DNA from: Lactococcus lactis | Lineage (GTDB): Bacteria > Bacillota > Bacilli > Lactobacillales > Streptococcaceae | Reading direction: 5' to 3' | Assembly (NCBI RefSeq): GCF_029023865.1 | Contig: NZ_CP118969.1 | Location: 620,001 to 684,000 of the forward strand | DNA: 64,000 nucleotides | Shown here: in pieces, positions 20,989 through 29,654 of the stretch | How positions within the stretch are numbered: position 1 is the stretch's first letter | Layout of the letters: every line of letters starts with the position of its first letter | Notes under the pieces: model-generated | Databases searched by the model: none | Seen by the model: the letters and a program-made list of their open reading frames with translations, nothing else | What the model was told of the DNA's origin: nothing | Translations under genes and position numbers: made by a program

Positions 20989-21582
20989 GTGAGAATTTAT
21001 TTTGTACGACATGGTAAGACGGAGTGGAACTTGGCGCGACGTTTGCAAGGACAAAAAGGAGATTCACCTTTATTGCCAGAATCTTATGAAGCGATTGAAC
21101 GAGTTCATAAGTTTTTAGAACCAATTGAATTTGACAAGGTTTTGTCGAGTCCACAAAAAAGAGCTTTGATTACGGCAGATTTACTGACAAATCAAAGTGT
21201 GAGTACTGACAAACGATTGTCAGAATGGAATTTCGGGGAATTAGAGGGTTGGTTCATTAGCGATGCAATTGCTAAATATCCTAAAGAAATGCATGATTCA
21301 CGTTTTGAGTTGGATCAATTTGATGGAAGTGTTTTTGGAGCTGAATCTGTGAGTTCTGTCTTGAATCGCTTTGATTCTTTGGCTCAGGATTTGTTGAATT
21401 CTAAAATGGACAATGTACTTTTAGTTGGTCACGGGGCTTCTGGAACGGCTGGAATGCGTCATTTAGCTGGCTTTCCAATTGCTGAATTACGTTCAGTTGG
21501 TGGTTTAGCCAATAATACGGTCACTGTTTTAGAATCAAATGCTGGCCATTTTGACTTAAAAATTTGGGATAAACAGCTATGA
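20989..21582 (+). CDS. Histidine phosphatase family protein (phosphoglycerate mutase-like)
   Basis: GTG start after GGAGAGGTG. The phospho-histidine motif RHGKTEWN is at residues 7-14, a second conserved region SSPQKRALITA near 55, and the C-terminal catalytic histidine in LVGHGASG near 147. 197 residues is typical for broad-specificity acid phosphatases of this superfamily, some of which act on sugar phosphates or cobalamin intermediates; substrate not predictable. Its stop overlaps the recD2 start (ATGA). Confidence 0.85.
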   Translation: MRIYFVRHGKTEWNLARRLQGQKGDSPLLPESYEAIERVHKFLEPIEFDKVLSSPQKRALITADLLTNQSVSTDKRLSEWNFGELEGWFISDAIAKYPKEMHDSRFELDQFDGSVFGAESVSSVLNRFDSLAQDLLNSKMDNVLLVGHGASGTAGMRHLAGFPIAELRSVGGLANNTVTVLESNAGHFDLKIWDKQL

Positions 21583-24083
21583 TTGAAAAAACTTATTTTA
21601 CTGGTTCGATTGAGGCAATATTTTTCTCCAATCCCAGTAATTTTTATAAAGTTCTACTCATTGAAATTGATGAAACTAATGCTGAATATGATGATTTTGA
21701 AATTGTGGTTAACGGGACAATTGGGGATGTGGTTGAAGGAGATTCTTATACATTTTATGGTCAATTGACGCAGCATCCTAAATATGGGGAACAATTACAG
21801 GTCAGTCAATATGAAAAAGCAGTGCCGACTTCTGGTGCTGGTTTAGTTAAATATTTTTCTTCAGATAAATTTCCTGGAATTGGTAAGAAAACGGCAGAAA
21901 AAATTGTTGAAACTTTTCCTGAAAATACGGTAGATTCAATTTTAGAAGCGCCGGAAAAATTGGATGGTCTATTGACTATAGCCAGAAAAAATTCATTTAT
22001 CAAACGATTACGTGAGAATCATGGAATGGAAAAAGTGCTGACCAAGCTTGCAGAATATGGCTTACCAAGCAAAATCACTTTTCAAATTTATGAACTTTAT
22101 AAAGAAGAAACGATTGAAAAAATTGAGGAAAATCCTTATCAGCTTGTGGAAGATGTTAAGGGAGTTGGTTTTAAAACAGCTGATAAGATTGCAAGTAGTT
22201 TAGGAATTGAAGCGGATAGCCCTAATCGATTTCGAGCGGCATTGATGCATGAGGTCAATACACATTCGCAATCAACAGGTGATACTTACATTGAAGCCAA
22301 AAATTTACTTGAGATGACGATAGACTTACTTGAAGAAGCTCGTAATGTCGAGGTCAATCCGTCTGCTGTTGCGGAGGAAATTAATGGTTTAATTGTTGAT
22401 GGAAAAGTGCAACAAGAAGGAACAAAAATATTTGAGAATTCCTTGTACTTCGCTGAGGACGGGATTCGGAAATCACTGACAGCATTAACTAATCGTTCGG
22501 GTAAAGATTTTGCTGATGAAAAGTTACTGACAGTATTGGCTGAAGTTGAAAGAGATTTAGAAATTACTTATGATGATTTGCAAAAGCAAGCCATTATTAG
22601 TGCAATGAATCAGCAATTTTTCATTTTGACTGGTGGACCAGGAACTGGTAAAACAACAATTATCAATGGTTTTATTGAAACTTATGCCCGTATTCATCAG
22701 CTAGATTTGGACCCAGACCATTATAATGATGACGTCTTTCCTATATTACTGGCAGCACCGACTGGTCGAGCTTCAAGACGGATGAATGAGTTGACTGGTC
22801 TTCCAGCAGCGACGATTCACCGCCATTTGGGTTTGGGACAAGATGAAGCAGAAGATGCTCTTGGAAATGAATTGTCTGGTGCTCTTTTGATTGTTGACGA
22901 ATTTTCTATGGTTGATACTTGGTTAGCTAATAAACTTTTTCAAGCGATTCCTGGTTCAATGAAAGTTCTCCTTGTTGGAGATGCTGACCAGCTTCCTTCT
23001 GTGGGGCCAGGACAAATTTTTGCGGATTTACTAAAAATTCCAGAAATTCCGTCAGTAAAATTGGATAAGATTTTTCGTCAAGGGGATGATTCTACCATTA
23101 CTGATTTAGCTCACCACATCAAAGATGGGCAATTGCCAAGTGATTTCACGGCGAAAAAACCTGACCGTTCTTATTTTGAGGTCAGTGCTAATTTTGTTCC
23201 TCAGATGGTTGAACAAATCGCAAGTGCATGGCAAAAAAGAGGGAATAATCCTTTTGAATTACAAATCTTAGCGCCTATGTATAAAGGAATGGCCGGAATT
23301 AATGCAATGAATGTTCTTTTGCAAAATCTCTTTAATCCGCTTAACGACCGACTTGAATTCGCTTTGGGTGATATGAAATTTCGTGAAGGAGATAAAGTTC
23401 TTCATTTAGTAAATGATGCTGAGGCCAATGTATTTAACGGAGATTTGGGACAAATCGTAGAATTGATTGCAGCAAAATATACTGACAGTAAACAAGATGA
23501 GTTGGTGATGGATTTTGATGGTCAAGAATTGACTTATCCAAGAGCGGAGTGGTATAAAATTACTCTGGCTTATGCTATGTCCATTCATAAATCTCAAGGT
23601 TCGGAGTTTTCCACAGTTATTGTGCCGATGGTTTCTTCGTATTCACGGATGTTAGAGCGAAATTTGCTTTATACGGCAATTACAAGGGCTAAACAAAGTC
23701 TGATTTTACTTGGTGAAGAACGAGCTTTTGCACAAGCGGTGGCGCGTGAAGGGGCGAATCGAAAGACCTATCTGATTGAGCGATTTATGGGAGAAAATCC
23801 AGCGGCTAAAAATCTGTCAGTAGAAATTGTGAGTGAAAAAGTTACTGACAAAAAAGAAATATCTGACAAAGAGAAGAAGCCTGCAGCGCCAGTAGAATTA
23901 CAAGGGCAAATTCGTTCTGTCAGTAAAAAAATGCCAGCACAAGTAGAAGAAATTTCTTTATTTGAAGATGAAGAAATTGAAACACTGGATAAGGGAAGCT
24001 TGACAGAAGCACTTATTTTGTCAGGAAATTTTGACCCTTTAATTGGTTTAACTCAACAAGACTTTGCAATCTTTAATAAATAA
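21579..24083 (+). CDS. recD2: RecD2-type ATP-dependent DNA helicase
   Basis: 834 residues: an N-terminal OB-like region, tandem helix-hairpin-helix segments (FPGIGKKTAEKIVE near 95; VKGVGFKTADKIA near 195), then an SF1 helicase core with Walker A GGPGTGKTT near residue 353, Walker B VDEFSMVD, QLPSVGPGQ, and motif VI TAITRAKQSLILLG. This is the RecD2 subclass found in bacteria without RecBCD; it unwinds DNA 5' to 3' and acts in repair and replication-fork rescue. Several ACTGACAG words are in the gene. Ends in a strong terminator made of an inverted pair of that word. Confidence 0.92.
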   Translation: MIEKTYFTGSIEAIFFSNPSNFYKVLLIEIDETNAEYDDFEIVVNGTIGDVVEGDSYTFYGQLTQHPKYGEQLQVSQYEKAVPTSGAGLVKYFSSDKFPGIGKKTAEKIVETFPENTVDSILEAPEKLDGLLTIARKNSFIKRLRENHGMEKVLTKLAEYGLPSKITFQIYELYKEETIEKIEENPYQLVEDVKGVGFKTADKIASSLGIEADSPNRFRAALMHEVNTHSQSTGDTYIEAKNLLEMTIDLLEEARNVEVNPSAVAEEINGLIVDGKVQQEGTKIFENSLYFAEDGIRKSLTALTNRSGKDFADEKLLTVLAEVERDLEITYDDLQKQAIISAMNQQFFILTGGPGTGKTTIINGFIETYARIHQLDLDPDHYNDDVFPILLAAPTGRASRRMNELTGLPAATIHRHLGLGQDEAEDALGNELSGALLIVDEFSMVDTWLANKLFQAIPGSMKVLLVGDADQLPSVGPGQIFADLLKIPEIPSVKLDKIFRQGDDSTITDLAHHIKDGQLPSDFTAKKPDRSYFEVSANFVPQMVEQIASAWQKRGNNPFELQILAPMYKGMAGINAMNVLLQNLFNPLNDRLEFALGDMKFREGDKVLHLVNDAEANVFNGDLGQIVELIAAKYTDSKQDELVMDFDGQELTYPRAEWYKITLAYAMSIHKSQGSEFSTVIVPMVSSYSRMLERNLLYTAITRAKQSLILLGEERAFAQAVAREGANRKTYLIERFMGENPAAKNLSVEIVSEKVTDKKEISDKEKKPAAPVELQGQIRSVSKKMPAQVEEISLFEDEEIETLDKGSLTEALILSGNFDPLIGLTQQDFAIFNK

Positions 24084-24119
24084 AAAAATACTGACAGAAA
24101 TTGCTGTCAGTATTTTTTT
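24083..24119 (+). terminator. Terminator after recD2 built from an ACTGACAG inverted pair
   Basis: AAAAATACTGACAG ... CTGTCAGTATTTTT with loop AAATTG: a 14-bp stem with A and T runs, so it can stop transcription in both directions. Confidence 0.9.
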
Positions 24120-24143
24120 GTTTCTATCAGTACTTTTTGATAT

Positions 24144-24167
24144 AAAAAAATCTGCCAAAGAGACAGA
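24144..24167 (-). terminator. Terminator of rpsT
   Basis: On the minus strand TCTGTC-TCTTT-GGCAGA followed by A and seven T, just after the rpsT stop. Confidence 0.75.
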
Positions 24168-24176
24168 CATTTTTAA

Positions 24177-24410
24177 TTAGCCAAGTTTAGCAGCAAGACG
24201 TGCTTTATCACGTGATGCTTTGTTAGCATGGATAAGGCCTTTTGAAGCAGCTTTATCAATTGATGAAGAAGCAGCTCTGTAAAGTTCTTCAGTAGGTGCA
24301 GCTTCAAATTTTTTGATAAGAGTACGCATTGCAGATTTTTGTTGTGCATTGCGTTCGTTTGCTACTTTATTCAATTCAGCACGTTTGATTGCAGATTTAA
24401 TGTTTGCCAT
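24177..24410 (-). CDS. rpsT: 30S ribosomal protein S20
   Basis: 77 residues beginning [15 protein letters not shown], rich in Lys, Ala and Arg, with the S20 helices and the C-terminal [17 protein letters not shown]. It binds 16S rRNA early in 30S assembly. The ATG at 24410 follows GGAGACAAAAA; an in-frame start 27 nt upstream would add a non-conserved N-terminus. Monocistronic, with its own promoter and a leader of about 90 nt. Confidence 0.97.
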   Translation of the reverse strand: MANIKSAIKRAELNKVANERNAQQKSAMRTLIKKFEAAPTEELYRAASSSIDKAASKGLIHANKASRDKARLAAKLG

Positions 24411-24742
24411 TTTTTGTCTCCTTTTATTACTTTTCATAGAAAAGCGGTTGATGTGATGTCCCAGGTGGGCACACTACACCCTCCAAGATTTTTCTAATAC
24501 CTATCAATTATACAGGAAATTTGAGTTTTTGTAAACTATCGGCCTTACTTTTTTAGAAAAAATAGAAAAAATATTTTTTACTAAAATAATAAATAAATAA
24601 AAATGGAAATCAAGTAAAATAGCAAATTTTCAAAATTTTACAAGCATTAAAAATAAATTTCTAAGCATTTAAAAAGAAAAATTTAATCTAAAAACTAAGT
24701 AAATCGTATTGACAAAGAGAATTATCGTGTTATAATCAAGTC
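24411..24742. promoter_or_regulatory. rpsT promoter and leader; divergent spacer to the HD gene
   Basis: Minus strand: TTTACA (24530-24535), 17-nt spacer and TATAAT (24507-24512) drive rpsT. The leader (about 24411-24500) has paired GC-rich segments (GTGCCCACCTGGGAC) that could serve autoregulation, unproved. The next about 150 nt are very A+T-rich without genes; AATTTTCAAAATTTT at 24625-24639 agrees with 12 of 15 positions of the CodY box. Plus strand: TTGACA (24709-24714) with TGTTATAAT (24728-24736) for the HD gene. Confidence 0.6.
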
Positions 24743-25255
24743 ATGAATTTAGAAGAAAAGCCGTGGTTTAACGACGCAGAATATATGAGTTATGTCGGTC
24801 ATCTATTAGAAATGGATGAGCTTAAAAAGCTTGATGGGATTACACATCACTATACTTCAACACGCTTGCAACATTGCTTAAGAGTAAGTTATGTCAGCTA
24901 TCTCATTGCGAAAAAACGTGGCCTCAATGCTAAAGCTACAGCTAGAGCTGGACTTTTGCATGACCTTTTCTATTATGATTGGCGCAATACAAAATTTGCT
25001 AAGAGCCATGCCTATGTGCATCCTCATATCGCCTACCGTAATGCGCGTAAACTGACAACCTTGTCAGCTCTTGAAAAAGACATAATCATCAAACATATGT
25101 TCGGTGCGACAATCAATCCGCCACGCTATAAAGAAAGTTGGATTGTTACTGCTGTTGATAAATATGTAGCTACCCTTGAAGGGTCAGTTAACCTCAAGTA
25201 CAAATGGAATCGCCGTAAGCATTTTAAACGTTTACCTTATTTCAGTATTGATTAA
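24743..25255 (+). CDS. HD-domain hydrolase
   Basis: 170 residues of the HD phosphohydrolase superfamily. The metal ligands are the first histidine in RLQHCLRVSYVSY (near residue 45), the His-Asp pair in AGLLHDLFYYDW (near 73), the histidine of IIKHMFG, and the later aspartate in VTAVDKYVA. Such proteins hydrolyse nucleotides or dinucleotides; the substrate here is unknown. Its ATG lies six bases after a perfect extended -10, so the mRNA is probably leaderless and no ribosome site exists. Confidence 0.85.
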   Translation: MNLEEKPWFNDAEYMSYVGHLLEMDELKKLDGITHHYTSTRLQHCLRVSYVSYLIAKKRGLNAKATARAGLLHDLFYYDWRNTKFAKSHAYVHPHIAYRNARKLTTLSALEKDIIIKHMFGATINPPRYKESWIVTAVDKYVATLEGSVNLKYKWNRRKHFKRLPYFSID

Positions 25256-25268
25256 AAAAGTAAAAAAT

Positions 25269-25292
25269 AAAACCTATCCATTGATAGGTTTT
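25269..25292 (+). terminator. Terminator after the HD gene
   Basis: Stem AAAACCTATC / GATAGGTTTT with loop CATT and T-run. Confidence 0.85.
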
Positions 25293-25410
25293 TTATTTAG
25301 AAATAAGTCTGTCAGTAAAATAAAGCAAGTCTTGTCAGAGATTTTTCATAATATGATAAAATTAGTATGTAAGCAATAAATTCCATTGCACTAAAATAAG
25401 GAGGTATTTT

Positions 25411-26325
25411 ATGAAAAATGTAAAAGTATTTTATAATGAAAAATCTGGTAATAATGATGAAGACAAAGTTTTGAAAACAATTAAGGACTTTTTTGCAAGA
25501 CCAGAAAATTCAGCCTCTAAACTTGAATTTATCAATCCAGAAAGCCCAGAGGATGCAATCCGTCTTGCTAAAAAAGCCAGTCAAGACCAAACAGACCTTG
25601 TGGTTGCTTTAGGTGGCGATGGAACCATCAATAAAATTTGTGGAGGAGTATTTGAAGGAGGAGCAAAACCGATTCTAGGCATTGTTCCTAATGGTACGGT
25701 TAATAATTTATCAAAATCACTTCATATTCCGCAAAAATTAGAAGAAGCACTTAATAATTTAAGTCAAGGCAAAATTCAAAAATTTGATATTGCCAAAGTC
25801 AATAATGATTATATGACATCAAGTTTAACATTAGGGATTTTAGCAGATATTGCCCAAAATGTCAGCGGCTCTGAGAAGAAAAAATTTGGACCTTTAGCTT
25901 ATCTAAAAGATGCTTATAAAGTTATTCGCTATAATAAAACCTATCGAATTAAAGTAAAATATAATGGTAAAACCAAGTCATTAAGAACGAAACTATTATT
26001 GATTACAATGACAGATACAATTGGTGGAATGCAAGCTTTGGCCCCCAAAGCTAAAGTTGATGATGGACTTATCCGTGTTTATTCATTAAAAGAAATCAAT
26101 TTATTTAACATTCTTTTTCATTTGAACAAACTTCGCCGAGGAAAATTTGATGATTTTCTTGAAATGACTCATTTTGATACTGACCATTTAGAGATTCTCA
26201 CACATTCAAAGAAAAAGAAAGATAATCCATATTCAAGAATTGATGGGGATAAAAGTGATCCGCTTCCATTAGATATCAAGGTTTATCGAAAAGCACTGAC
26301 AACCCTTGTTCCTAAAAGTGAATAA
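25411..26325 (+). CDS. Diacylglycerol-kinase-family lipid kinase (YegS/DagK-like)
   Basis: 304 residues with the DAGK catalytic motif VVALGGDGTINKI near residue 66, the second glycine-rich PNGTVNNLSKSL near 97, and a C-terminal beta domain ending DGDKSDPLPLDIKV. It phosphorylates diacylglycerol or a related lipid to recycle it for phospholipid and teichoic acid synthesis, at the cytoplasmic membrane face. Strong AAGGAGG site before ATG. It is the last chromosomal gene before the island, whose left repeat begins 25 nt after the stop. Confidence 0.88.
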   Translation: MKNVKVFYNEKSGNNDEDKVLKTIKDFFARPENSASKLEFINPESPEDAIRLAKKASQDQTDLVVALGGDGTINKICGGVFEGGAKPILGIVPNGTVNNLSKSLHIPQKLEEALNNLSQGKIQKFDIAKVNNDYMTSSLTLGILADIAQNVSGSEKKKFGPLAYLKDAYKVIRYNKTYRIKVKYNGKTKSLRTKLLLITMTDTIGGMQALAPKAKVDDGLIRVYSLKEINLFNILFHLNKLRRGKFDDFLEMTHFDTDHLEILTHSKKKKDNPYSRIDGDKSDPLPLDIKVYRKALTTLVPKSE

Positions 26326-26350
26326 AAGGCTGTCAGTAAATAATAGAAAT

Positions 26351-26375
26351 AAAAAATCAGACCTAAGACTTATGA
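26351..26375 (+). repeat. Left attachment repeat (attL candidate)
   Basis: AAAAAAT-CA-GACCTAAGACT-T-ATGA; identical to the right copy in 22 of 25 positions, including the 11-nt core GACCTAAGACT (26360-26370). Located between the lipid kinase gene and the integrase gene. Confidence 0.75.
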
Positions 26376-26430
26376 TATAAAGTCTGTGTGAGCCTGATTA
26401 TAAAAGGGTTTAAGAGTTTCTTTGGAAATA

Positions 26431-26450
26431 ATGTTACGTTTTTTGTTACG
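26431..26450 (+). repeat. Candidate integrase arm-type sites, left side
   Basis: Two direct TGTTACG copies 12 nt apart (26432-26438, 26444-26450) straddling the integrase stop codon; the same word recurs near the right end at 39231-39270. Confidence 0.5.
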
Positions 26451-27657
26451 CTTGGTTTGAATAATTAAGGTATTTCTCAAATAAGCTGAGTTCATTTTTA
26501 GCTGTTTCAGGTTCAAGATGAGCGTAGATATCCATAGTCATTTGTAATGTTGAATGACCTAGCCTAGTTTGGATAGCTTTATAACTCATTCCTGCGCTTA
26601 AACAGAGCGTAGCATGAGTATGTCTAAAGCCGTGAAAGCCGATATTTGGTAGGCCCACATTCTCAAAACAATCAAGTAAAGTATTTCTAAGTAGTCGACT
26701 ATTAAGCACAGAGCCATTGATATTTGGAAAAAGCAAAGGCTGATTAGGATTTCCATATTTGAGGAACTCTTTTTTTATTTCAAGCTGCCATTTAGATAAA
26801 AGATTTAGTGTAGATTTATCTATATCTATTGTTCGGTTACTTGTTTCAGTTTTGGGAGACAATTGAATTTGATTGCTGTCATTTACCGTTTTTGATACCG
26901 TAACAGTTCCCTGTTTGAAATCAATATCAGACCAGCTCAATGCAACTGCTTCGCCAATTCTGAGACCGGTTGAAGCTAGAAAAGGTAAAAGAGTTTTTAA
27001 CAGTCGCATTTTCCATTGAGAAGAAACCTGTTGATTTAAATAATCAAATAAACTTTGAAGTTGAGTTTTAGTAAAAAACTTGATTTCTTTTTTTGTAGAT
27101 TCTACTTTGACATTAGGCATTAGAACAGTTAAACATGGATTGGATGAAATAAGGCCATTTGAAATAGCATACTTCATAATTCTATTGATTATAGTATATA
27201 ATCTCTTATAATCGCTCATTTCGCCTTTTTTTCGTGCCTGACGCCCGTTTAAAGGTTTACTAGCGATAGTTGCCCATATATTAATTTGATGCTGTAAAAT
27301 GGCAGTTGTGAGTTTATCTATCTTATACTTCCCAAATGCTGGGATAAGATATAATCTTAAATTTTTTTCTGTTTGCTTGACAGTTGCTGATTTTCTATTT
27401 ATTTTATAAAAATCAAACCATGCTGCTGCAACTTCATCAAAAGTTTTTAAGACTTTAATTTTTTTAGTACAACCATTTTTTATGAACTCATTTTGAAGAC
27501 GTGAAAGTTTAACTTTTATGTCTTTTTTTGTACGCCCAGTAATGGAAGTCCGCACTTGCTTACCTGTCAGCACATCAGTACCGATATAAGCGCCACGGAG
27601 AATATAACGCACCTCTCCGCTTTTTGTTTTGTATTCTTTTATATTTAGTTTGTTCAT
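26446..27657 (-). CDS. int: Tyrosine site-specific integrase
   Basis: 403 residues of the phage/Tn916-type family. N-terminal arm-binding beta domain (1-60, with SGEVRYILRG), SAM-like core-binding domain (70-180) and catalytic domain (195-400). Catalytic residues are visible: Arg233 in STGLRIGEA, His342 and Arg345 in FHGFRHTHA, His368 in LGHST, and nucleophile Tyr378. It catalyses integration and, with an excision factor, excision of the island at the att repeats. The gene reads toward attL, the normal position. Immediately upstream lies one copy of a repeat shared with two other places in the island. Confidence 0.95.
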   Translation of the reverse strand: MNKLNIKEYKTKSGEVRYILRGAYIGTDVLTGKQVRTSITGRTKKDIKVKLSRLQNEFIKNGCTKKIKVLKTFDEVAAAWFDFYKINRKSATVKQTEKNLRLYLIPAFGKYKIDKLTTAILQHQINIWATIASKPLNGRQARKKGEMSDYKRLYTIINRIMKYAISNGLISSNPCLTVLMPNVKVESTKKEIKFFTKTQLQSLFDYLNQQVSSQWKMRLLKTLLPFLASTGLRIGEAVALSWSDIDFKQGTVTVSKTVNDSNQIQLSPKTETSNRTIDIDKSTLNLLSKWQLEIKKEFLKYGNPNQPLLFPNINGSVLNSRLLRNTLLDCFENVGLPNIGFHGFRHTHATLCLSAGMSYKAIQTRLGHSTLQMTMDIYAHLEPETAKNELSLFEKYLNYSNQA

Positions 27658-27677
27658 GTTGATTCTCCTCTTTGCAT

Positions 27678-27711
27678 TTGGCCGTGCGCAAAATTGAGAA
27701 CATGAAATCAG
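27678..27711 (+). repeat. Island repeat copy 1 (between integrase and repressor genes)
   Basis: TTGGCCGTGCGCAAAATTGA followed by GAACATGAAATCAG. Copy 2 at 28617-28650 has the same first 20 bases; copy 3, inverted, is at 39189-39214. It covers the spacer and the last codons of the repressor gene. Confidence 0.8.
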
Positions 27712-28256
27712 AAAGGAAGAGGTTCGGAATCATCTTTAGAATTATTGGTTGGAGCACCATTAGAAAGATTTTTTGTTAGCTCTAACACCGTCTTCTTTTC
27801 CCAAGGACTAAGTAGCATAAAATTACTTAGTAAATCCCCCTCTTCCGAATTATATAAAAAGCTTAATGAATATAACAAATTTCTGTAGTCCAACCAGCCA
27901 TCTACATCATCATAAGACTTAATATAGTTCTCTTTTGCTTTTTGAACCCTTTTCTCTCCAATAAACTGAGCTAGAACGGCTTCTCCTTTATGTTCTTCTT
28001 GATTATCAGGATCATTTTCAGATTTTTCCATACCTTTTAACCATGTCGTGAGATTATTTTTATCATCACTGTTACCCTGTAGGTACTCAAGAGATACATC
28101 AAAATAATCAGCTAAAATTTTTGCTTTATCTACCCTTGGGGTGACCCCACGAGACTCATAGCTTGCAAGTGTAGATTTTCCAATACCTACAGCTTCACTT
28201 AATTGTTTAAGCGTTAACCCAGAGTTAGATCTTAATTCTTTAATCCTATTTGACAT
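27708..28256 (-). CDS. CI-like repressor, XRE helix-turn-helix
   Basis: 182 residues. The N-terminal HTH_3 domain (residues 1-60) reads RIKELRSNSGLTLKQLSEAVGIGKSTLASYES, a textbook Cro/CI fold; the C-terminal part is acidic and helical and lacks an obvious LexA-type Ser/Lys protease site, so induction may need a helper-encoded antirepressor rather than RecA cleavage. I use the ATG at 28256, six nt after AGAGGTG; a GTG at 28265 lies in that site. Transcribed divergently from the Cro-like gene across an operator region with four phased repeats. Confidence 0.85.
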   Translation of the reverse strand: MSNRIKELRSNSGLTLKQLSEAVGIGKSTLASYESRGVTPRVDKAKILADYFDVSLEYLQGNSDDKNNLTTWLKGMEKSENDPDNQEEHKGEAVLAQFIGEKRVQKAKENYIKSYDDVDGWLDYRNLLYSLSFLYNSEEGDLLSNFMLLSPWEKKTVLELTKNLSNGAPTNNSKDDSEPLPF

Positions 28257-28313
28257 ATTTAACACCTCTTCAAAAAATTATAACACAAAATTCAATTACG
28301 TATAACTTTCTGC

Positions 28314-28376
28314 TTGCAAATTAAACTAAATTAAACTATAATAATTTTATCGACAATAAATTAAACGAAATTAAAC
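28314..28376 (+). promoter_or_regulatory. Cro-gene promoter with four phased AAATTAAAC operators
   Basis: TTGCAA (28314-28319), 17-nt spacer, TATAAT (28337-28342). AAATTAAAC occurs at 28318-28326 and 28328-28336, filling the spacer, and again at 28358-28366 and 28368-28376 downstream of the start point: 10-nt period within pairs, 40 nt between pairs. A minus-strand extended -10, TGTTATAAT near 28280, drives the repressor gene. Confidence 0.75.
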
Positions 28377-28394
28377 GGAAAGGGGAATGTTTTT

Positions 28395-28586
28395 ATGAAT
28401 GAAATTACCTTAGAAATAGCAAAAGCTATACGCAGAAAGCGTGCAGATTTGGGATTGACAAAAAAGCAAGTCTATACTCAATTAAATATTTCTTTTAAAA
28501 CTTATAAAAAAATTGAAACCAGTGGTTCTAGAGTAAAAAGAAGTGTTTATCAAAAAATAACAAATTGGCTTGCTAAAGATTACTAG
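28395..28586 (+). CDS. Small Cro-like helix-turn-helix protein (63 aa)
   Basis: Contains little besides an HTH: IAKAIRRKRADLGLTKKQVYTQLNISFKTYKKIET, with a strongly basic surface and a WLAKDY end. Divergent to the repressor gene and downstream of the promoter with phased operators, so it is the probable antagonist in the switch. The GGAAAGGGGAATG segment upstream supplies a ribosome site for the ATG at 28395. Confidence 0.8.
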   Translation: MNEITLEIAKAIRRKRADLGLTKKQVYTQLNISFKTYKKIETSGSRVKRSVYQKITNWLAKDY

Positions 28587-28616
28587 AATCATCAATTAAA
28601 AAGAAACCAAAAGCAC

Positions 28617-28650
28617 TTGGCCGTGCGCAAAATTGAAAGTATGAAGTCAG
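28617..28650 (+). repeat. Island repeat copy 2 (after the Cro-like gene)
   Basis: Same 20-nt core as copy 1, then AAAGTATGAAGTCAG. Copies 1 and 2 are direct repeats bracketing the repressor-Cro module. Confidence 0.8.
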
Positions 28651-28698
28651 TCGTTGAGATACGATATTGCGTATTAAACGCTAGAAAGAAATTTAATA

Positions 28699-29397
28699 AT
28701 GAAAGACTTAGCATTTTTAACCAGTCCTGACATGAGTAAAGCGGAAGTTGTGACTAACCATATCGTTATTGCTGAATATGCAGGAATCGAAAGGACATCG
28801 TTACGTTTACTCATCAATAAACATAAAAAAGATTTTGAGCAATTCGGTAAGTTGATATTTGAAATATCGACCTTGCCAGATAGTCGAGGTCAAAAAGTAA
28901 AAATCTATCAACTTAATAGAAATCAAGCCATGTTGATGATTACTTATCTAGATAATACAGAAGTAGTTAGAAATTTTAAAATCGCTCTTGTAAAACGATT
29001 TGATGAAATGGAGAAGGAACTCTATGCAAGAAAAATTGCAAGAGCAGTTGAAAAGCCGAAAGGAATTACTCTTCATCAAGCTATTTCTGAGTGGAATCAT
29101 TACTCACGACATGGTAATACATGGCATACGATTATTAGAAGTTTGCTTGCTACAACAGTAACAGGACTGACCAAGAAGCAAATTCAAGCTAGAGATACTG
29201 ACTGGAGAAAAGAAAAAACGCTCCTAGACCTCCTTGATTCGGTGGAAATGGAACGTTACAAAATGCTTGAAAGTATCGCAATAGCAATGATTGAAGCTGG
29301 TTCCGATTACGAACCACTCAAAGTTGCTATTAAAGCTATAATGACAACAAAAAAGTCCCAACCGACCAAAGTAAAGACTTTTAATAACAAAGCATGA
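28699..29397 (+). CDS. Rha-family phage regulatory protein
   Basis: 232 residues. The first about 100 fit the Rha family (pRha): HIVIAEYAGIERTSLRLLINKHKKDFEQFG, ending LNRNQAMLMITYLDNTEVVRNFKIALVKRFDEME. Rha proteins occur early in many temperate phages and satellites and influence replication or lysogeny, with no settled biochemical role. The C-terminal part (about 120-232) is unassigned, charged and helical, with an EWNHYSRHGNTWHTI segment. First gene of the rightward early block. Confidence 0.8.
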   Translation: MKDLAFLTSPDMSKAEVVTNHIVIAEYAGIERTSLRLLINKHKKDFEQFGKLIFEISTLPDSRGQKVKIYQLNRNQAMLMITYLDNTEVVRNFKIALVKRFDEMEKELYARKIARAVEKPKGITLHQAISEWNHYSRHGNTWHTIIRSLLATTVTGLTKKQIQARDTDWRKEKTLLDLLDSVEMERYKMLESIAIAMIEAGSDYEPLKVAIKAIMTTKKSQPTKVKTFNNKA

Positions 29398-29455
29398 TTC
29401 ACGCACTAACGTGATTTCATGCTCTTATTTTACCATAATGAGAGGAATTTTCAAC

Positions 29456-29650
29456 ATGAATAAACCAGTAACCAAAGAAACTTATATCCTAGATGATTCA
29501 ATCGCCTTTGAACTCATGGACTTATTAAAAGCTAAAGCAAGACATTTTATCCAACTTAACGAGTATGTCTACCGCTTGTTTGACGGTCAATCAGTAGTGA
29601 CTTTCACAACTTTAGAAAATGACATTCAAGTAGAAATGGTTAAGGGGTAA
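29456..29650 (+). CDS. Hypothetical island protein (64 aa)
   Basis: I start it at the ATG at 29456, preceded by GAGAGGA; upstream frame extension has no ribosome site. The product is acidic with a short helix (IAFELMDLLKAKARHFI) and a terminal beta-like segment. No family recognised. Followed 4 nt later by the next gene in a tightly packed early operon. Confidence 0.65.
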   Translation: MNKPVTKETYILDDSIAFELMDLLKAKARHFIQLNEYVYRLFDGQSVVTFTTLENDIQVEMVKG

Positions 29651-29654
29651 GAAT

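Noticed and set aside
24625-24639. CodY box
   Set aside because: Three mismatches in DNA that is almost all A and T, and no amino acid gene downstream; too weak to call.
25176-25379. 67-codon frame at the end of the HD gene
   Set aside because: Overlaps the HD gene in another frame and crosses its terminator.
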